Part shown: in pieces, positions 44,507-56,493 of the stretch | Layout: each line of letters opens with the position of its first letter | Numbering within the stretch: position 1 is the first letter of the stretch | Source of the DNA: Lepas anatifera | Lineage: Eukaryota > Arthropoda > Thecostraca > Lepadidae | DNA length: 64,000 bases | Direction of reading: 5' to 3' | NCBI GenBank assembly: GCA_034440635.1 | Contig: JAOTON010001946.1 | Span: forward strand, 30,001 to 94,000 | Notes under the pieces: generated by a model | The model's input: the letters and a program-made list of their open reading frames with translations, nothing else | The model's database searches: none | Told to the model about the DNA's origin: nothing | Made by a program: the position numbers and the translations under genes

Positions 44507-45490
44507 TAGAATTTTAGTAAGGTGGGGGGAAACGCGGAGCCTCAAAGTGGGCACTTTACCATCAACTTTTCACCCAAAGGGCGCCTATGGTATTCGGTTT
44601 TCGGTTGCCGTCATTTTGGTGGATCGTATTTTTAATAACGTCCTATCCCACCCTCTCCCAGCCATAACAGTTTGTAGCAGCCAAGCAAGATGCCTATTTG
44701 GCGTGATATTTGAAACAATGAATTGCTAAACAGTTCAGTCCACACTTTTTTCGGCACCTCTTGAAAAATCTGTAACTGCCACTAGGTCATGGAGAAATTC
44801 AAGACACTTGGGAAGATGCAACAGCTGAACATAAAGGTATATATCTGAGGATTTTTCTATTAGTGAAGAGGGGTTAAGTTAATTTTAATATCAAATATGA
44901 TAAGCATCATTTTGCCTTTCCACGTGGCCAAGATTCGTAAGATAATGGTGAGAGGACATTGAAAATAATCGCAGCGAGTGTGAACCTGGCCTGTGCGCTG
45001 TCCAAGAAAATTATCTCAGCGGAAAGCTTTTACGTTGTAGGAAACACAAACCGGACTTTAACCCACATTATTAATTGCTCCTAAAAAATAATGTTTGAAC
45101 CAGATGGCAGACTCAAGGAGATATAAGGGAAGTTGAAACGTTAAAATAAACACAGAATGAAGTATGTGGGCATTTTCCATCGACCTTTATCTATATTCTT
45201 CAATTCATCAGCATGGGAGAATTGCTCTTGTGCGTGAAATTTCGGAGGTGTTAAGAGAATTTCGGTAGCCATGTGATTGAATGCTGAAATAGATCATGCC
45301 ATAGGCATGTGTGATTTGTGACATAAATGGGCCCTACTAGAATAAAAAGAAAACAGTTTCAACGTGTCCAAGTACTCTCTTGATAAATTGATAACTTTTT
45401 TTCGTTTATTGGCTGTAATTTGCGCGTTTAATGATCATGTGCAGTGTTCAGATCAAAGTGAAAAGACCATTCAGATTGATAAAACGAGTA
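44507..45490. other. Unassigned AT-rich interior DNA
   Basis: No gene or repeat recognised in this stretch of the nested element. Confidence 0.4.
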
Positions 45491-45544
45491 TATTTTGTCA
45501 CTGACCATCCACTTATACCATCAACCATCGCCTTCAGGTCAAGT

Positions 45545-47110
45545 TCAGGACTCATTTAAGAGAAGAGGTGAGCGTGCACTGTGCATGCCCAAATCGAGAC
45601 ACAGCCGCCCTCCCGATGGACAGACCGCGCAGAAATACGTCCTCGTCGCGTTTGATTTCGCGCACGCGTACGACGTAGTGGACCACCACCTGCTACGCGT
45701 TCGCCTGCTGGAGATGGGGCTGTCAAATTGCACGGTGGCCTGGATTTGGCAGTGACTCCGGGACCGAAGAGTCCAGGTGGAACTAAATGGTGTGCTTTCC
45801 AGTGAGCGCATTTTCCGAACTGGCCTGCCGTAAGGAAGTGTCTTATCGCCAGTTTTATTTTGTATGGGCGGCTCGGCTGGTAGACGCACTCTGCGCGGTT
45901 CCCGGATGCTCCCCTACATGTACGCCGATGATACGGCGGCTCTCTGCACGGGCAACAACATCCAAGTCGCCAAGGACCGGGCGCAATAAAGCTGCTGCTG
46001 GCACCCTCATGAAGTGGACCCGACAGCACAAAATGGTGGTATCAGGAGCCAAGATCCAAGTACTGGTGATGTCCCAGTCGGCCAGAGACGCCGATCCCTT
46101 CAATTTTAAGGTCGACGGGAAGTCTGTCTCTGCTGGAGACACCCTACAGCTACTTGGCGTCACCATCGATCGGCTCCTCCATTTCGGTCCACACTGTAAG
46201 AGACTGTGGGAGAAGGTCCACCCCCGCATCTCCCACCTACGTCAACTGTCCGGCTGCAACTGGGGGCTGCACGAACAGCACCTCCGAACCGTCGCTACTG
46301 GCTACGTGAGAGGAGCGATGGAGTAAGCGGCCGCAGCGTGGCTCCACGCCACACCGCCATTTCATGTCGAGCTGCTGGAACGCAAAATGAGAGCGTCGGC
46401 GCGTATCATCACAGGATGCACCCACTCCACTCCCAGCCGAGTTAAGACTCCCCGCGTAGCGGCTAGAAGGAGGGTACTTGCGACCCGACTGCTGCTGAAA
46501 TTCCATACCCTGCCGCCTGAAGACCCTCTGTGAAGACGTGCGGAGGCGACAGCGCCCTCTCGACTCTCCTCCGTGACCGGGTGGCGGCAGGTGGGCAAAG
46601 ACATGTGGGATCAAGCAGGCATCTCCCTCCCCATCGAGTCTTTCCTTCCTCGACGTCTTCCACTGTGGGTATCAGGAGAGTGAGTCACATTTCAACTAGA
46701 CGTGGGCCCACTGACATCAGGAGCGCCACCTGTCTGGAAGAAGCGAGTAGCTCTCCCCCACCTCGCTTCCCTGACTCAATGTGCCACATGGGTGTGGACC
46801 AACGGGTCAGTGCACGGAGGGGTCACGAGCGGGGGAGCTGGGTCTTCATCGAGTCACCAGACAGAGCCCAGCATGAGCTCAGGCGACCAGCAGGCTGGCT
46901 CTGCTCGAGTTTTCAGGCTGAGATGGTAGCCATCCAAACTGCCTGTGTCTTCCTACTGGACTAATCAGTGCACACAGAAGATCCAGTCATCTTCAGCATG
47001 GCCTGCCAAGGTGACGACGCATTATAGAAATAAAATGGCTTCAATGTCTGCAGATAAGACAGCGAATCGGTAAAAATCGCAAACTTCCTCACCATCAGCT
47101 TAGACACCTG
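45545..47110 (+). pseudogene. Decayed LINE RT and RNase H (I/R1-like)
   Basis: Frames on the plus strand give RT pieces in order: VLVAFDFAHAYDVVDHHLL, a broken GLPQGSVLSP (a TAA replaces the Gln), YMYADDTAA in another frame, then LLGVTIDRLLHFGPHCKRL. An RNase H-like region follows with WTNGSVHGGVTSGGAG and CSSFQAEMVAIQTA. LINEs of the Jockey/I/R1 group have this RT plus RNase H order. Several stops and at least four frame changes make it inactive. It has no endonuclease part here. Confidence 0.8.
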
Positions 47111-47557
47111 GTCCAAACAGCAAAAAAATGGAGTACAGCTCTGAAGTAAAAATGGATCCTTCGTAAGGCAAACTAGAAAACTTCTCAACATCGTCACCAA
47201 CAAATGCACGCCCTGTGCCATTGTCACTTTCTTTTGCAACCGTCTATATAGAAACAGACATGGTTTTCGAACGGCTCCGCAAGCAAGTTCATAAATTACT
47301 GGCGCGTCGGTTCAGGAGGCAAATTTTTGCTTTGTAGGCGTAGGTTGTGTTCGTGTTAACTGTCGAGATGAGCTATGGTTCAATAACAGCTGCTTCATGT
47401 GGTTCGACGAGATTGCTGTCGATACCAGCCTGTGCCAGCCAGGCACAGGCTCTCACTCCCTGGTGACGGGTTGCAAAACGCGAGCCACTGTCTATCTGAC
47501 TGAGGTAGGCGTCGCCAAAAAAAATGTTTGGTATGTGGGGCGTGTTGGTGGCTTATT
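47111..47557. other. Unassigned
   Basis: Possibly the 3' remainder of the preceding LINE fragment; nothing is recognisable. Confidence 0.35.
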
Positions 47558-48014
47558 TTAAAGGGAACGTGGCACCTTGGTAAAATCCTGGAATTTTGTG
47601 TAATTAGGCGTACTTTTAGCCGAAAATAATGAAACCACTCATGATTTCTTTAAAAAATGTACAACAAGCTCAATGGTTTTATTTTTAAAATACTCCTCTA
47701 GAAAAATGAATAAATATCTGCCTCTGGATGATGTCATGATCTGGCAACCACTACCATACTCGAAACACTTCAAGGGCTTCGATTGGCTGATGCTCATCGT
47801 GATGTCAGCATATGTCGTCACACCAGCAGCTCACAACAATGGCCGCCAGGCGAGAGGTACATGAGAGGTACATTTCTGGTAGGTTTTAGTTTTTTTCTAC
47901 GGAAAAATAGAGTTCCAAGACAAATGATATATAGAGCACCTGGTTTTCCGATTTGCTTTACAACTTGGCTATCTCAGTTAAAATCACGTTCTAAAGGTGC
48001 CACATTTCTTTTAA
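47558..48014 (+). mobile_element. TTAA-flanked MITE, copy 2
   Basis: The element is 47562-48010 with TTAA on both sides, in the same orientation as copy 1. Left end AGGGAACGTGGCACCTT. It lacks about 10 bp of the GGGGGGCT segment that copies 1 and 3 have. Confidence 0.85.
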
Positions 48015-48344
48015 TGGCTTAATGCAAAGCGAGTATCTTACTGCGCATTTGTAGCGGTATTTCATTAATTTCCACTAGCATGCTTATTATGGGTGAAGCT
48101 TGGAACGCTCCTGTTACTATTCTGATAGCGAGATGACGGACATATCGATAATCTTTTTCGCGGACTAAGGAGTGGCCTCATACGCAACCCCGGTCTGCGA
48201 CCTGGGATAACCCCCCACCGGCGCAGGAGAGCCGCATGACAATGTGCTGAAATCAACCATATTTCATTCTCAATGTATCTCTTCATAAGCCTGTAGGTCA
48301 GTGCCATCATTCTTTTCTTTGAAATAAATAGTAAATATCCCGCA

Positions 48345-48416
48345 GTCAACCCCGGATTCGACCCGCGCACCCCTCATCACGAGACAGGACCTCTAACCAC
48401 TAGACCACTGCGCCAC
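48345..48416 (-). repeat. tRNA-derived SINE head
   Basis: The complement reads GTGGCGCAGTGGTCTAGTGG (box A-like), TTAGAGGTCCTGTCTCG, then GCGCGGGTCGAATCCGG (box B). Spacing matches a tRNA of about 70 nt, and the D arm resembles tRNA-Glu. There is no matching acceptor stem, so a SINE promoter is more likely than a working tRNA. The SINE body probably continues leftward to about 48060. Confidence 0.55.
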
Positions 48417-49480
48417 ACTGTACCGACTCCCACTAACCCTACACCTGTGACCCGTCAGGAGGTCACTGGCCGGTATCACGCAATCAAAACAATGCCGTGA
48501 TCGTGGCGCCGGGTGTTGTGTTCGTACAGAAAAGGCATGGTATAAAGCTGCTTCTAGAAGACGAACCAAACATTAGATTCGCCTAGAATCACTTGTATCG
48601 GAGACCCAGGACCCTAAGCTAGCTTTATGCCAAATTGCATCCACTTCCATTCATTTTGAGGACTTGAAACCATGGTGAGAAGCAAGCATGTTCCGAGAAA
48701 TTTAGCTCCTTGAAATACCCTTTCGGACGAATTACTCGAAAGCCGTTGGAGATAAGTGGGTAGTGTAAATGAATTGAATGACTGCAATTAATTTTCCTAT
48801 TCAGCCATGTCAATTCTGAGCTTGTGAATGACATGTGCTCTGAACCGAAAAGCTGCAAATAAAAGGTTTTCTACTAAAATTATATTTATACATATAAGAC
48901 AATGAATTTTATTATCACGATATCCATCTCCGAATATTATCAGGCGGAAGCAATGTTCTTTCATTATTTGAAGTGAAAAGTCAAATCGGCGCATTAGATC
49001 GCGAGAGATTAAAATTTAAATGAAATGAGCAAAAATGTAGTCCTCCGGCAAAATGGCAAAAACTAGGTCAGAATTTTACGTTTTCCACTGGAAACTATGC
49101 CTAAGCACAAGAAAATTGACGTAGCTGCCTCCACGTGGCTGTCTTTAAACTAACTGAAGCGTGCCTTCTGACATTTCGAGCTTACAAGTCGGCTGTCAAA
49201 TTTCAATATCTTTTTTGCTTGTACTAGAAATACTGCGTTTTGGCGTAATAAATATTGTCGGACCAGTTCGAACTTTTTTCTTAGGTGGCCTTGTTGCTTA
49301 TTCAAAAGGAGGCAAATTTCAAGTTCGTCGCTTAAGAAATAAAAATGATAAAAATGCAAAATTGAAAACATTTGTTCCAAAATTTCTCAAAAACTATTTT
49401 GAATTTAAATTTGGGGGCCTTAGTTTGGGCGTCTAGCGTAAAAGGGCAATCACCCTACACAATTGCAGAGCCCTGGTATC
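48417..49480. other. Unassigned AT-rich DNA
   Basis: No gene or repeat that I can support. Confidence 0.4.
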
Positions 49481-50220
49481 AACTGTCAGAACCGCCAAAC
49501 GGCCAGAATAGAGCCTCTTGAGAAATCTCAATCCGCTTCGCTCCATGGATTTCGCCATGCGGCTCTGACACAGCCGTACTCGATCTTCGGACGAATAAGT
49601 GATCTATACAGCATAAGAAGCTTATAACGTAGCGTATAACAATGAGCGTATAACGTGCGCATAACGTATATATAGGCGATAAGCGTATAACGTGTATAGC
49701 ATGAGAAACATTTCTCTATCTGCACGGTATCTCATCCTCGTCAACACCTTCAGTATTTTCAGCGTATCGAAACATTTTTTTGCGGAAATCCTTTAGGTGT
49801 GGCACATATGAAAGCTTATCGAGTGTGAGCCTGATAAATCTGGCTTCTGCTACAACGTCGCTCGGATTTCCGCGAATTTACAAAATCGGGTTTTCAGTCT
49901 CAATGTCTATTATAAAAGTGCATGCACTATGTCTTTGAACTTGAAAATTTCAGTCCATTGCGTGTGATCCATTGCTGAAATATGTCAAGGCCAAGCTGCA
50001 GCCGCCTCTGCGCAGCTGCTGTAGTAGACAGTCACACATATTGTGAAGTCTTCAACGAAAAACACGTGACGTATGTTTGCGGGAAGTGTCTGCAATATCA
50101 TTGGTCATAACTGCAAACAAGGCTATGAATATCGCAGAATCCTGGGCTATGCTACTCTGTTGCTGATGCCAATCCGATACGACTGAGTTTACGCGAAATC
50201 TAAAATACCTATTTTTCGGA
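49480..50220 (-). pseudogene. Decayed LINE reverse transcriptase fragment
   Basis: The minus strand encodes SIAQDSAIFIALFAVMTNDI (motif before the catalytic loop), FVEDFTICVT in place of FADD, RLQLGLDIFQQWITRNGLKF, SSSKT and finally LYRSLIRPKIEYGC. This is the palm-to-thumb region of a Jockey/R1-like LINE, broken by stops and shifts. It differs from the minus-strand LINE around it and from the 45.5-kb fragment. Confidence 0.75.
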
Positions 50221-50904
50221 ATATTAGAAAAAAGCCACCCCAAGTGGCCTCGCACGCCGAGTCCAAAGAGTTTCTGCAGAACGCCCTTGGATAGCAAAGG
50301 CGCCCCCCAAGAGATGATGGCGCCCCCTGGGGAGGAAGGCGCCCCCTCCAGAAAATCTTGCACCACTTCTCGAAAATGGAATCCGCCGTCTCTGATCAAC
50401 GGAAGCTCCAAACTTCAGCTTCGGTGTCTCCTTGATTACCAAATTGCGCCGTCGGCGCTCTTCCCATGCACTGTCTTCTCCTCCCTGTTGCCCAACCAGT
50501 GCCCTGTTCGTGTACCCCTCTTCTACCCTGTTGTTACCCTACCAGTGTCCCTATGATGGATTATTTGCTCCCACAGACGCTCAACTGACGGTTCCACGCC
50601 TATGTGCTGCAGGCGCCCCTTGCCTGCACCACCGGTATCCATAACTCCAGTCTCGGTATCGCCTCGGTGAAGTATCAGCGTCCCCCCGATGCACTATCAC
50701 CATTACCATCCCTCGCCCGAAAGCCCAAATAACTAACTGACTAACTCACCACACTTCCTCCGGCTATAGACCACCGGCGTCCCACAGGGTGTACCACCGT
50801 ACCACACTGAACTTTTGGCACTCCCATGCTGCATCACCGCTGAACTCCTTTATATACCTAAGCATTCCCTCATATATGATGCCCCTGGGTCACCAATAGG
50901 CGTC

Positions 50905-51745
50905 ACACTGCAACGTGGACCACCCTCATCGATTTTTTGACGCCCTCTTCTTTGTGGTTGGGCGCCCATATTTCACGATTGGCCGCCCTTTTCAGCTCTA
51001 GAGCGCCCCACTGCAACATCGACCACCCGTGCCTACCTTTGGCCGCCCTCTTCTGCATGGTTGTTCTCCTGTTCTTCACTATTGACCGCTCCTTTGCAGA
51101 TCTAGGGCGCCTCACTTCAATGTGGACTCCTCATTCACCTCCGGACGCCCTCTATTTTATGGTTGGGAACCCCATTTTTCACGTTTGGCCACCCTTTTTC
51201 AGCGCTTGGCGGACCTCTGCGACGTGGACCACCGTCATTTACCTACAGGCGCCCTTAACTTTGTGACTGGGCTCCCCGTTTTCACAATTGACCCGCTTTT
51301 CAGCCCTAGGGTGCCCCACTGCAACGTGGACTGCCCTCATCCATTTTAAGCCGCTCTCTTCTGTATCATTGCGCGCACCTTCTCCACTGCTGGCCGCTCT
51401 TGTGCAGCTTTAGGGCACCCCACTTCACCATGTACTGCCCTCATTCACCTCTGGCCGCCATCCGCTTTGTGGTTCAGAACCCCTATATCATGATTGACCG
51501 TCCCTTTTAGCTCCAAAGCGGCCCACCGTAAAATTGATCGCTCTGATCCACTTTTGACTGCCCGCTAGTGCATGATTGCGCGCCCATTTTGCACAATTGT
51601 CTGTTCTTTCTTAGCCTTGGGGCGCCCCACTTTTACGTGTACCGCCTTCAATTTCGGATGTCCTCTACTTTGTATTCGGGTGCTCCAATTTCACGATTAA
51701 CCGCTCTTTTTCAGCCTTAGGGCATCCCACTGCAACATGGCACTA
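50905..51745 (+). repeat. 104-bp tandem repeat, eight copies
   Basis: Each unit reads CCCCACTGCAACGTGGAC, CCTCATTCACCT, GGCCGCCCTCTTC, TGGTTGGGCGCCC, TTTCACGATTGGCCGCC and TTTTCAGCCCTAGGGCG with divergence. Units begin near 50907, 51007, 51111, 51215, 51316, 51420, 51523 and 51626. It lies in the 17.4-kb element outside the nested one. There is no coding role. Confidence 0.85.
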
Positions 51746-52890
51746 CCATAGCACATGGACAGCTCTCAGCTTTGAGTGGTAACAATTGCCCCGAGTTCTT
51801 TTAATGTATGCTTTGGGTATCGATTGGTGTCATTTTGCTCCGTTACCACGCAGGATCCCCCAGGGTGCATTCATGCCCATCCGATGTGTGGTCGTGTGCC
51901 CGTCCAATATGTGGTTGTGTCGTCTTTTGCAACAAGAACATGCTACGGTGGAATAAAGGGGACTGGTAAAAGTAATGTTTCTTGTGAAACAAATTTTGAG
52001 CACATATACCAATATCCCTTAAATGTGCTTAAAAAAACATTCCGGATCTATTGATAACCCTATAAGCGGTTGACTTCGATCATTTAATTATTTTGCCGAG
52101 GTGTTTTTTTTCGCAGTGCCACTAATGAAATGTTGTGTCCAGACAGCAATGCGAAATTCCCACGTCATCTGTGTAAGAAAAACATTGAGAGCTCGGCAGG
52201 AGGCACCTGCATAATTTTGGTTGCGTCCTCTCCCACAAGTTTGTAAACAGCAAAAAGTTTCGCCTTATGTAGAATATTATGAATTTATCACTATCCACTC
52301 TGCGCAGACAGGGTAAACTGCAACGACTGGTTCGCAAAATCTCCAACGGCCGTCTCTGCGTAAATTCTGCTTCAAAACGTAATCCAGGTAGAAGTTGCCC
52401 TGTTTACTTGCTGCTTATTTAACTAGAGGCTTATTTAACTATTGACAAATTCTTCCTTTTCTTGGCAACGTGTTTTTTTAATCGGCACTTTTTCAAATGG
52501 CATCACAAATACGCAAAATTAGCATCACAAAGATCCATGATACCAAAGGCTGATCCCCAAATGGTAGTCTGACCGCCCCCGGAGACTTCGCTTCCCTCTT
52601 ATCGAAATCCTGGATCGTCCATGTACCCAGCCCTCTCGGTTGTTGATCAGTGATAGATAAGCTCGGTCAGTGTTGATCAGGTGCAATCTCTAACATCATC
52701 ACCTTGGATAGGTTGAGTTTGCGGCCGGTTGATAGAGCTGGAAAATGCCTAGGTGATCGGGGAAGGAGAGTTTATTGGGTGATGGAACTATAGTAGGGAG
52801 GAACAGAAACGTAGTAAAGGGGTGGGCGGCTAGCACAGTCGCATGAGAGGCACCCGAAGGGAAAAGATCGCGCGAAGGGCAGCCGGGCTA
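51746..52890. other. Unassigned interior DNA of the large element
   Basis: No gene, RNA or clear repeat. Confidence 0.4.
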
Positions 52891-53381
52891 CGCCAATCTA
52901 TGACCAACCGTAAACCTCGGGGACCAGCATGACTTGCTGTTACAAGCGTGACCTTCTGCGGCAAGCGACACCCTATATGTGACCGTCAGGGTCCCCAAGG
53001 GGCAGAAGAACACTCTTTAATCAGGTGGGTCACCTGTTTTCAACAGGGCCCTCTGTGACAAGCATGACCAGTACATCATTCCGTGGTCGGCAGGGCCCAA
53101 TGCAGTCAGAAGAGCCTTCTGTCTGCCACCGAGAAACCGAGAATGCCCTCTGTGCCAGCGGCGGATGCTGTGACAAGTAGGGCCCTCTACGGTCAGCAGG
53201 TCCTTTGGGACGAGGAGTCTCCTCGTTATCAATAGGGCAATCTTAGGTCAACAGGGATCTCTGTAACTAACAGATCTTTCGGTCGCAGTCAGGGCCATGT
53301 CTTGCCAGCATGTTTTTTTGTCGGACAGGGCGATACCCCCGGTGACCATAAGAGGACCCTGTACCGTAAATTATATATATA

Positions 53382-53442
<61 letters not shown>

Positions 53443-54400
53443 GAACTGAACGCACAGTCTATAAAAAGGGCACTCCGGGACCAACAGGTCTTTCCGTGCC
53501 CAGTAAGGCCTGCCATATTCTTGTGGAAGGTCATGAGGTGACCTGAGGTCTAATCGGGAAGTCGCTGGGCCCCCTGCATCCAGGCGGGTAACCATCCATG
53601 ACGGTCTTTGACTGCTGTGAGTGGGACTGGTGGACCCTTAAATCCATTAGGATCTAAATCTGCCAGTTAGCGAACCCCTGGAGAAAGCCAGAAAGTGTAC
53701 AAGTGTACACTGTGAACGACTTTGAGTTCACTTTGGTCAGTCGAGGGTCCTATGTGGCTGCCATAGCACAGCGAAGACAGGCCAACGGCCAAAATCTGGT
53801 TATAGGTAGTTATAGTTCCTGCAAAAATTCAGGTGGATGCCGTTGAGGGAGACACAAACACATTTTTCTGAGTTGATCGCTGATGTGGAGTATCCCTAAA
53901 CTGGGCCTTTGCTTGGGGCCGTATTCTGATGCCGAGAGTACATAAGAATGGGCGCACGCACGTCGATATTTTATTCTGATTTCCAGCCTGCACCCACACT
54001 GCGCAGGTGGGGTCAAATCAGCATTGTGATCATAGTGCGCACATCAGATCAGTATGCTGATATTCTGCGTAGACTAGGTCGGTACTGGTCCCTGTGCATC
54101 CCAGGTACGCTTGTCCTACGTCGAGCGTGGCTACGCACGGAAGAAGGTCAAAATACTACATTGGAATACGGCAAGTTGCTTGTCTCAGTCAAGTCTTAGG
54201 AGGGCATTATATTAGAATATAGCCTTAGAAAGGTTTACAATAACTGGGGTCTTGAAGTAAGCCAAGGTCCATGAACTTAAGTAATAGATCCTTCGTGGCT
54301 GGCTAGCTCAGATTGAAGGGAACTGGGATCATTGCTCTGACCTAGTGGTTTATTAGACCCTTATGGCTAGTGAAGGCCCTGTGTGCTAATCATCATCATA
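52891..54400 (+). repeat. Degenerate minisatellite
   Basis: Loosely repeated 20-30-bp phrases such as AGGGCCCTCTGTGACAAG, AGGGCCATG and GTCAGCAGG, more decayed toward the right. A (TA)n tract interrupts it at 53371-53440. The style resembles the 28385-29330 array, and both lie upstream of an AGGTCA-family copy. Confidence 0.5.
53371..53440. repeat. (TA)n microsatellite
   Basis: About 70 bp of alternating TA with one phase change. Confidence 0.95.
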
Positions 54401-54814
54401 TAAGCAAAATCAGTAGTCCATGTAACCATCATGGGGCTTCCCAAAGTGTATCGGGATTTGATCTGACATGTCGTGTAGAAACCTAATCCCCAATGACGAA
54501 CATAGGCTCATTGAACGAGACGGGCCTATTCTAAACACTCGTTGGTCTTCTTCAAAGAAGATAATTTTGATCACTGATTGGGGAGAAAATAGTCCCCATG
54601 CAGTCTCCCCGGGTCCCAAAGTGTCTTTACTAACCGTGGGTTCCAGTGTACAATAAAATAAACGCCAAAGAGATACATTCACTTTTTACCCTCCTGAGAT
54701 GTATTTTAGATCCATTCAAAGCCATGATCTTTCCTCATTTTTTTAAAAAGAAAATATGAAACTAATTACCTCTTTGACCCTCAGTTTTTTCGGGCGGCAA
54801 GAAAAAACGGCGAC

Positions 54815-55660
54815 GCGAAGCACCGCCGTACTTGGCACACCTTATTCTTGATCGATTCCGCAAGAATCCCCCAAAAATTTTGGCTTGGGTCATCTCAGGT
54901 CAGGTCAGCAGTGCAGGTTAAGTGACCTTACCTCAAAAAATGTTGAATGTGGCATAAGTAGGAAATGGGTGAATCTATCGGATTGAAACTTATAGCACAT
55001 AATGGCCCCACCGAGTTCTCCAAGAAGTTCCGGGATTTTTCATATCGGTGACATAAGGTCAAATACGGACCATGACCTCTCCATTGGAAATACAGAGGAA
55101 AACAGAAAATGGTTTGTATTTATGTAGATAAAGGTGATAATACCTTCATATTCTCCAAATCGAAGTATCTTAGGTCCCTTTTTAGGTTCATGTCGCAATT
55201 TTTTTACCTGTGACCTCTGAGAGATCATCCGAAGCTACTTAAGCAGTTTTGAGACTTAGGTCAATAACTTTGCATGAAATGATGATACAACTTTTATGTT
55301 TATACCATTGCATTTGGATTGCTATTGCCAGTCGATTGATAGGCATATGGACTATGCTAAGTCAAAAAGTGACCTTGACCTGACCTGAAGTCTGCTGATT
55401 TGTGTTTTGACCTAGTATGCTCATATTATACATCATTCGATTCGCCGTGACGAGAGAGAGCGAACAGTGTTTACAAAATTATTATAACTCAACGCTGTCA
55501 GACGCTAGACTTTTGCTCAAAATGCCAACTTCTTTGACCTGCCATGACCTCAATGTTGACCTGAGCCAAAAAGTGACTGATACAGTGTCTTCGTGAATTT
55601 GTATGAGCTATCCACCAGGGTTCGAGTTTTTTCGCTATCCTGCATAGGGGACGAGTTCGA
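54815..55660 (+). mobile_element. AGGTCA-rich repeat family, copy 3
   Basis: Begins AACGGCGACGCGAAGCACCG, followed by GTACTTGGCACACC, then TTGGGTCATCTCAGGTCAGG, and ends near a CAAACACCCCC palindrome. It has many AGGTCA/TGACCT words, including TGACCTTGACC at 55370. It lies inside the 17.4-kb element. The right boundary is approximate. Confidence 0.65.
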
Positions 55661-55880
55661 GAGGGGGTGTTCAAACACCCCCACCAGGGCGAAGGTGACT
55701 CGGAGGCCCACTGGGGCGCAGGTTAACTGATTCAGTTCACAAAAATGCTTTAAATGGGTAAAGAACATAAAATTTGGCGCCCCCAGCCGGCCTAAAAATG
55801 GCGCCCCTGGCCATGAAAGTGGCGCCCCCCAGCGCTGCGGCCCCCTAGCGAAAATTCCTGGATCCGCCACTGGCTGCAAA

Positions 55881-56493
55881 ATAGGAGTTTAACATGTTTG
55901 CTTTCTGCTCGTTGTTGTTGACCATGGTTTCATTTTCGTTCATTAAAGGAGGAATTTATTTAGCGATTATACGGCCAGTAAGTTCTCGCAAAGTAGAATG
56001 ATATTTGTGTGGGCTGCTTTTATACTGAGAGTTTTTTTTGAGAGTAAATACTGGCTTTTAAATTGTCGTAAGTCGTTGGTGACCCTGTTCCGCTGTAACC
56101 GCCACCTATACCACGCAATATTTATTTCAGGATGGTTCCGGTCTTTATACTTGTTTTGAACCTTTTTGGCTTGTTTGAATAACCTATCCCGTTTTCTCAT
56201 CGCTGATTTCAGAGATTTTGTCACCCATGGTTTATCTTTTGAGTTAATAGTGATAGTTCTTAAAGGAATAGTTGCTGCGGCCCCATCTTTTAATGTTTTT
56301 GTGAATAAGTTCACTGCAGTGTTAATGTCTTTGTTTATTATGTTTTGCTGGTCTGTTGTGAGAATGTTGGTCAGTCGTTGCACGTCTAGCCTACTGTAGT
56401 CCCATATTATTTTATGGTTTGTCGCCGGGGTAGCTATGCTTTGTTTGATAGAAACAAAAATTGGAAAATGATCGAGCAGAAATAAATCTTCCC
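55881..56493 (-). pseudogene. LINE endonuclease-RT linker (piece 1 of 4)
   Basis: The minus strand encodes LFLLDHFPIFVSI (end of an APE-type endonuclease), KDKPWVTKSLKSAMRKRDRLFKQAKK, then YRWRLQRNRVTNDLRQFKSQY and MVNNNEQKANMLNSYF, the usual linker before RT. It stops exactly at the 8-bp duplication of the 17.4-kb element. The RT half is at 37638-38463. The rest of the endonuclease is missing. Confidence 0.85.

Larger units (their letters stand above)
41709..50402. mobile_element. Nested 8.7-kb hAT-like element
   Basis: The element is 41717-50394 (8,678 bp). Ends are CAGGGACGGCGGATTCC and, complemented, CAGAGACGGCGGATTCC. The 8-bp duplication ATCAACGG is exact at 41709-41716 and 50395-50402. 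Both ends have a GTGCAAGTGGTGCA-like subterminal word and GGCGCC repeats. It carries LINE remnants, a tRNA-like SINE head and at least two MITEs, but no transposase I can see. It lies wholly inside the 17.4-kb element, so it is younger. Confidence 0.85.
38456..55880. mobile_element. 17.4-kb hAT-like composite transposon
   Basis: The element is 38464-55872. The left end reads CAGGGGCGGATCCAGG, and the right end, complemented, CAGTGGCGGATCCAGG. The 8 bases outside, GCTGCAAA, are identical (38456-38463 and 55873-55880). hAT elements make 8-bp duplications and often have CAG-type ends. Both flanks are adjoining parts of one LINE, which confirms a single insertion. The interior holds a 3-kb GGCGCC array, a nested 8.7-kb element, a 104-bp repeat array, a minisatellite and an AGGTCA-family copy. 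No transposase is recognised, so it would have moved in trans or grown by later insertions. Confidence 0.85.

Noticed and set aside
45495..46326. Intact reverse transcriptase gene
   Set aside because: RT motifs fall in different frames with several stops, so it is a decayed LINE.
48345..48416. Functional tRNA gene on the minus strand
   Set aside because: Box A and box B are present but the acceptor stem does not pair; a SINE head explains it better.
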